From the NCBI GenBank assembly GCA_902778935.1, contig CACYZT010000012.1:1-43728 (forward strand): a stretch of 43,728 bases of DNA, written 5' to 3'. The position numbers were made by a program, and so were the translations under genes. The notes beneath the pieces are model-generated. The model saw nothing but the letters and a program-made list of their open reading frames with translations, had not been told where the DNA came from and made no database searches. Of the stretch, positions 40,777 to 43,728 are shown in pieces; position 1 is the first letter of the stretch, and each line of letters opens with the position of its first letter. The DNA is from an uncultured Bacteroidales bacterium. GTDB taxonomy: Bacteria; Bacteroidota; Bacteroidia; Bacteroidales; Paludibacteraceae.

Positions 40777-41577
40777 TTACCATTTTCCTCCTGCGCCACC
40801 GCCGGAAGTGGAACCGCCGCCAAACGAACCGCCGAAGTCTCCGCCTCCGCTGAATCCTCCGCCGAAGCCTCCTCCGCCCATAAAGATCGTTCCGCCGGAA
40901 GAACCTGAGTGGCCGGAATGACCGCCTTTATTGCCCTTGCTGCTCGACCAGATAAGGGAAATAATCACGATGAGAATCGCTATGGCAATCATCCAATCTT
41001 CGAGCGTCCATCCTTTCTCTTCGGCGTACTGTCCGCGGTTGGTAACCGAGCGAATAGTGAGCAGCTCTTCCGGTGCATCGCCGTTCGTGCATGTTTCATA
41101 GATATCCAGCGCTCCAAGACAGATTCCGGCATCATAGTCACCGTTTCGGAAAGCGGGGAACATATCGTCATGCATGATTTGCGAGCACTTGGCGTCCGTC
41201 AGTACCCCTTCGATGCCCGTACCGGTCATGATACGAAGGTCATGGCTGTCCAGCACAAAGAGGATAAGCACACCCGTGTTCTGACTTTTGCGGCCGATAC
41301 CCCAGCGCTGGAATAACTCGTATGCGAAATCGAAGGCGTCGGCATCGTCGATAGACTCCAGCGCCACCACGCACAGCTCGACATTCGTTTTGCTCTCGAG
41401 CATGGAGGCACAGGTGTTGAGCCATATCACCGATGAGTCCGCGAGGATGTCGTCCGGATTGGATACATAGTACTGTTGTCCTTCCGTTTTGGGGTTCGGT
41501 ACATCCGCCGGCGTATACGTCTCTGCCCACAGGCAGGTGGACGCCATTATCATCACCACCCAGATAAATCGTTTCAT
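40777..41577 (-). CDS. TPM-domain membrane protein (YgcG family)
   Basis: A protein of 266 residues from ATG 41577 (MKRFIWVVMIMASTCLWAE), which gives a proper signal peptide. The TPM_phosphatase domain spans about 40-165, with VELCVVALESIDDADAFDFA, NTGVLILFVLDSHDLRIMTG then TGIEGVLTD. A membrane helix (WMIAIAILIVIISLIWSS) and a Gly/Ser-rich tail (GGGGFGGGFSGGG) follow, as in most YgcG proteins. The TPM domain is linked to membrane protein and photosystem quality control elsewhere; its role here is unknown. It starts 10 bases after the CYTH stop and is linked to lemA. Confidence 0.9.
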   Translation of the reverse strand: MKRFIWVVMIMASTCLWAETYTPADVPNPKTEGQQYYVSNPDDILADSSVIWLNTCASMLESKTNVELCVVALESIDDADAFDFAYELFQRWGIGRKSQNTGVLILFVLDSHDLRIMTGTGIEGVLTDAKCSQIMHDDMFPAFRNGDYDAGICLGALDIYETCTNGDAPEELLTIRSVTNRGQYAEEKGWTLEDWMIAIAILIVIISLIWSSSKGNKGGHSGHSGSSGGTIFMGGGGFGGGFSGGGDFGGSFGGGSTSGGGAGGKW

Positions 41578-41587
41578 AGGTCTTTTG

Positions 41588-42058
41588 TCACATATTAGCA
41601 TTATAGTACTGCGGTTGACCGGTCACCTCTTCGCCCAACCATTCCGGTCGCTCGAAGGGTTCGTTCTCATCGCCTAACTCCAACTCCGCCAGCACGAGAC
41701 CGGCCATCTTACCGCTGTGGAATACGTCCACTTCCCATGCTCGCGACTCACCGTGGTAGGGCGGGGCAGGGATGATATAGCGCGTCTTGGAGATAGCTCC
41801 GGGTAAGCAGAGCTTGAGCAGCTCTTGGGCATCGCTCAACTCAATCTCCCGTTCCCATTCGAATTTAGCCAAGCCTTCACGCAGTGTGCCGGATTTAATG
41901 GTAAGGAACGCGCGCTCGTCTCGGATGCGTACGCGGATGGTCTTACCGGGCTCTTTGCATAGATAGCCCTGTTCGATTTCATACTTGCCAGTCGCTTGAG
42001 CCAAATATGCATCCGAACGGACTAGAAATTTACGCTCTATTTCGGTATTCTTTGGCAT
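41588..42058 (-). CDS. CYTH-domain triphosphate-binding protein
   Basis: A protein of 156 residues from ATG 42058, which gives MPKNTEIERKFLVRSDAYLA; the E-I-E-R-K (ExExK) signature sits at the N-terminus. Further barrel residues: GYLCKEPGKTIRVRIRDERA, TIKSGTLREGLAKFEWEREI, and the C-terminal VDVFHSGKMAGLVLAELELG. CYTH tunnel enzymes bind triphosphate and cleave tripolyphosphate, thiamine triphosphate or make cAMP; the short NMN-like bacterial form is usually a tripolyphosphatase. It opens the minus-strand operon behind its own promoter. Confidence 0.92.
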   Translation of the reverse strand: MPKNTEIERKFLVRSDAYLAQATGKYEIEQGYLCKEPGKTIRVRIRDERAFLTIKSGTLREGLAKFEWEREIELSDAQELLKLCLPGAISKTRYIIPAPPYHGESRAWEVDVFHSGKMAGLVLAELELGDENEPFERPEWLGEEVTGQPQYYNANM

Positions 42059-42078
42059 AATATTTTCGTATTTGGGCA

Positions 42079-42110
42079 CAAAGGTACAACAAAAATCGCA
42101 TATATGCAAA
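42079..42110 (-). promoter_or_regulatory. Promoter of the CYTH/TPM/LemA operon
   Basis: Minus strand: TTTG at 42110-42107, a 20-base spacer starting CATATATGCGAT, TACCTTTG at 42086-42079, ATG 42058. Confidence 0.82.
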
Positions 42111-42127
42111 AAAAAGTGCAAAAATAT

Positions 42128-42159
42128 TTGGTCAATTCAAAAAAAAGCAGTACCTTTGC
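42128..42159 (+). promoter_or_regulatory. tRNA-Ser promoter
   Basis: TTTG at 42128-42131, a 20-base spacer, TACCTTTG at 42152-42159, about 70 bases before the tRNA. It lacks the GCATAT palindrome found in most protein-gene promoters here. Confidence 0.78.
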
Positions 42160-42229
42160 AGCCGATTTTGAGATTTAGGATGCGAACGCATTGATTTCGC
42201 GAATCGTACTAAGCCTTAGTGCAAGCGAT

Positions 42230-42316
<87 letters not shown>

Positions 42317-42320
42317 CACT

Positions 42321-42360
42321 AAAAGAAAATAGGAACCGTGAAGGCTCCTATTTTTCTTTT
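42321..42360 (+). terminator. Terminator after tRNA-Ser
   Basis: AAAATAGGA and ACC pair with GGC and TCCTATTTT around GTGAA, followed by T-rich sequence. It lies four bases after the tRNA end. Confidence 0.85.
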
Positions 42361-42363
42361 ATG

Positions 42364-42384
42364 AGAAGGCAGGGAGCCTTCTCA
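42364..42384. other. Inverted repeat downstream of the tRNA
   Basis: GAGAAGGC, loop AGGGA, GCCTTCTC: a perfect 8-base stem directly after the tRNA terminator. It has no T tract; its function is unknown. Confidence 0.5.
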
Positions 42385-42505
42385 CGCCCTCGGTCGGAGG
42401 GTTCTTAGCTCGGATAAACCTCGCACGATTATTGCTGCGCAATTTTCGAATCCCCGGTTCTCACACCCACGCTCGGTGCCCCGCATTAACTTTTTTATGT
42501 TTTTT

Positions 42506-42537
42506 CTTGCATATATGTAAAAAAAATAGTAATTTTG
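42506..42537 (+). promoter_or_regulatory. Promoter of the BspA-like gene
   Basis: CTTG at 42506-42509, a 20-base spacer starting CATATATGTAAAA, TAATTTTG at 42530-42537, ATG at 42578. Confidence 0.82.
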
Positions 42538-42577
42538 CAGTCGGAATTGAATATGAATCGTTAAATTATATTACATC

Positions 42578-43728
42578 ATGAAAAAAATTTCCATTTTCCT
42601 CCTCGCGCTATTTGCCAGCGCCGGAATTACCCAAGCCGCCATCTTTGATGGCCCTTGCGGCGACAATCTCACGTGGTCATTAAACACCCAAGACAGCACA
42701 CTCACCATTACCGGTAGTGGCGAAATGACAAACTGGCATGGAGATCCGGATTTTGCTCCTTGGTATGATTACAAATCATACATTAAGTATGTATCTCTGC
42801 CGAATGGCGTCACCAGCATTGGAGATTGGGCTTTCCGCGATTGCAGCGGTTTGACCTCGATTGAGATTCCCAATAGCGTTACCGGCATTGGAAGTGATGC
42901 TTTCGATGGTTGCAGCGGTTTGACCTCTGTGACGATTGGTAATAGCGTCACCGGCATTGGAAATACTGCTTTCTCTTATTGCAGCAGTTTGACCTCTGTG
43001 ACGATTCCAAATAGCGTCACCGGCATTGGAGATTATGCTTTCTATGAGTGCTACCGTTTGACCTCTGTGACGATTGGTAATAGCGTCACCAGCATTGGAA
43101 GTAGTGCTTTCGGGGGTTGCAGCAGTATGACCTCTGTGACGATTCCGAGTAGCGTCACCATCATTGGAGAGGGTGCTTTCTTTCTGTGCACCGGTTTGAC
43201 CTCTGTGACGATTCCGAATAGCGTCACCAGCATTGGAAGTTCTGCTTTCTCTGGTTGCAGCGGTTTGACCTCTGTGACGATTGGCAATAGCGTCACCGGC
43301 ATTGGAGATAAGGCTTTCAAGGATTGCACCGGTTTGACCTTTGTGACCAACTATGCCACTACACCGCAGAGCATCAATAGCAATGTGTTTGATAATGTTA
43401 ACAAATCCACCTGCGTACTCAATGTGCCGAAGGAGTCGGTAAGCCTGTATCAGGCTGCCAATGTGTGGAAAGAGTTTACGCACAAGACTGTCGAAGGCGA
43501 TTATACGATTAACTATGTGGATAAAGATAGCCAAGCCTTATACAACCATGTAGTTACACTCTATGTGCCCGTAGCGCCGACTATTACCGGCTTTACGTTT
43601 GTAGGATGGCAGACTGTTTCTACAATGCTAACAGACGGCATCACTCTGCAAGCCGTTTATCAAGCCGACGAACCTTTTTCTGCTCCGGCGGTATATACCA
43701 ACCCCGCCAACCCCGCGCAGAAACTGAT
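42578..43728 (+). CDS. BspA-like leucine-rich repeat surface protein, 3' end cut by the window
   Basis: At least 383 residues, open to the right edge. Signal peptide MKKISIFLLALFASAGITQA. A short N-terminal domain (LTWSLNTQDSTLTITGSGEM) is the usual cap. Eight BspA-type LRRs of 23 residues follow (about 72-256), of the form NSVTSIGSSAFSGCSGLTSV. Then comes a region with NVPKESVSLYQAANVWKEFT, a repeat-type domain (GFTFVGWQTV, LQAVYQADEP), and at the edge PAVYTNPANPAQKL, resembling the C-terminal region of secreted Bacteroidales proteins. BspA-like proteins are adhesins or host-binding proteins. The gene has its own promoter. Confidence 0.92.
   Translation, partial: MKKISIFLLALFASAGITQAAIFDGPCGDNLTWSLNTQDSTLTITGSGEMTNWHGDPDFAPWYDYKSYIKYVSLPNGVTSIGDWAFRDCSGLTSIEIPNSVTGIGSDAFDGCSGLTSVTIGNSVTGIGNTAFSYCSSLTSVTIPNSVTGIGDYAFYECYRLTSVTIGNSVTSIGSSAFGGCSSMTSVTIPSSVTIIGEGAFFLCTGLTSVTIPNSVTSIGSSAFSGCSGLTSVTIGNSVTGIGDKAFKDCTGLTFVTNYATTPQSINSNVFDNVNKSTCVLNVPKESVSLYQAANVWKEFTHKTVEGDYTINYVDKDSQALYNHVVTLYVPVAPTITGFTFVGWQTVSTMLTDGITLQAVYQADEPFSAPAVYTNPANPAQKL
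42793..43344 (+). repeat. Eight 69-base tandem repeats coding the LRRs
   Basis: The unit is 69 bases, highly alike at the DNA level (GCAGCGGTTTGACCTCTGTG recurs with small changes), so copy number could change by recombination. Differences gather in the few codons around the variable x-AF positions. Confidence 0.9.

Noticed and set aside
42776-43534. Long minus-strand open frame over the LRR region
   Set aside because: It is the antisense image of the repetitive LRR codons (NAGDAI repeats). The plus strand has a signal peptide, a promoter and family repeats.

Overview
The window is from a member of the Bacteroidota, most likely order Bacteroidales. At least thirteen promoters carry the Bacteroidota signature: TTTG or CTTG at -33, an exact 20-base spacer, then TAnnTTTG at -7. 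The gene content agrees: LspA next to a DUF4296 lipoprotein, a DUF4837 lipoprotein, a Big_5-type lipoprotein, an S9 dipeptidyl peptidase, a K+-dependent membrane pyrophosphatase, and a BspA-like leucine-rich repeat protein whose visible end looks like the NPAQK tail of secreted Bacteroidales proteins. A family-level placement (Paludibacteraceae-like gut lineage) is only a guess.

Layout. 1-2177: a frameshifted TPR regulator, a HAD phosphatase and a conserved hypothetical gene. 2377-18903: a surface polysaccharide cluster of about 15 genes, nearly all joined by ATGA-type overlaps, running into holA. It has two or three multi-spanning GT-C-like proteins, a GT4, a FemAB-like acyltransferase, a DUF354-like protein, WecB, an initiating sugar-phosphate transferase, a nucleotidyltransferase-fold protein, an ATP-grasp ligase, a polyprenyl-phosphate GT2, a NeuD-like acyltransferase, two tandem SMR-type four-helix proteins and WecE. 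The block from the ATP-grasp gene to the GT-C protein resembles, in logic, the ArnC/ArnE-ArnF/ArnT route for an undecaprenyl-linked aminosugar. 18880-21617 (minus): hpf, metK, lspA and DUF4296. 21840-26180: an AT-rich accessory island with a three-gene toxin-antitoxin-like cassette around a DUF3990 ADP-ribosyltransferase-like protein, a second TPR regulator, and an orphan lipoprotein plus four-helix membrane protein. 26112-29494: a secreted protein and S9 peptidase behind a palindromic operator candidate. 29527-33686: ROK kinase, NodB deacetylase, Big_5 lipoprotein and PnuC. 33706-42058: DUF4837, AraC regulator, GlyA, membrane pyrophosphatase, and a minus-strand CYTH/TPM/LemA/cytidylate-kinase-like operon. 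42230 onward: tRNA-Ser(GCU) and a BspA-like gene cut by the window end.

The most unusual signal is a set of short degenerate tandem repeats. A family with consensus TTRGNNGA (period 7-8 bases, often paired into 15-base units) occurs at least nine times. It sits exactly on stop/start junctions (lspA, holA, the Big_5 gene, pnuC/DUF4837, LemA/TPM, hppA) or inside genes, where the 15-base unit keeps the reading frame. The two variable bases are uniform within an array but differ between arrays. A GGCGAAAG-type set and a third set sharing AAAGACCGCTTCGC put near-identical peptides (KTASLK) into the unrelated proteins WecB and the S9 peptidase. I do not recall a description of such a system.
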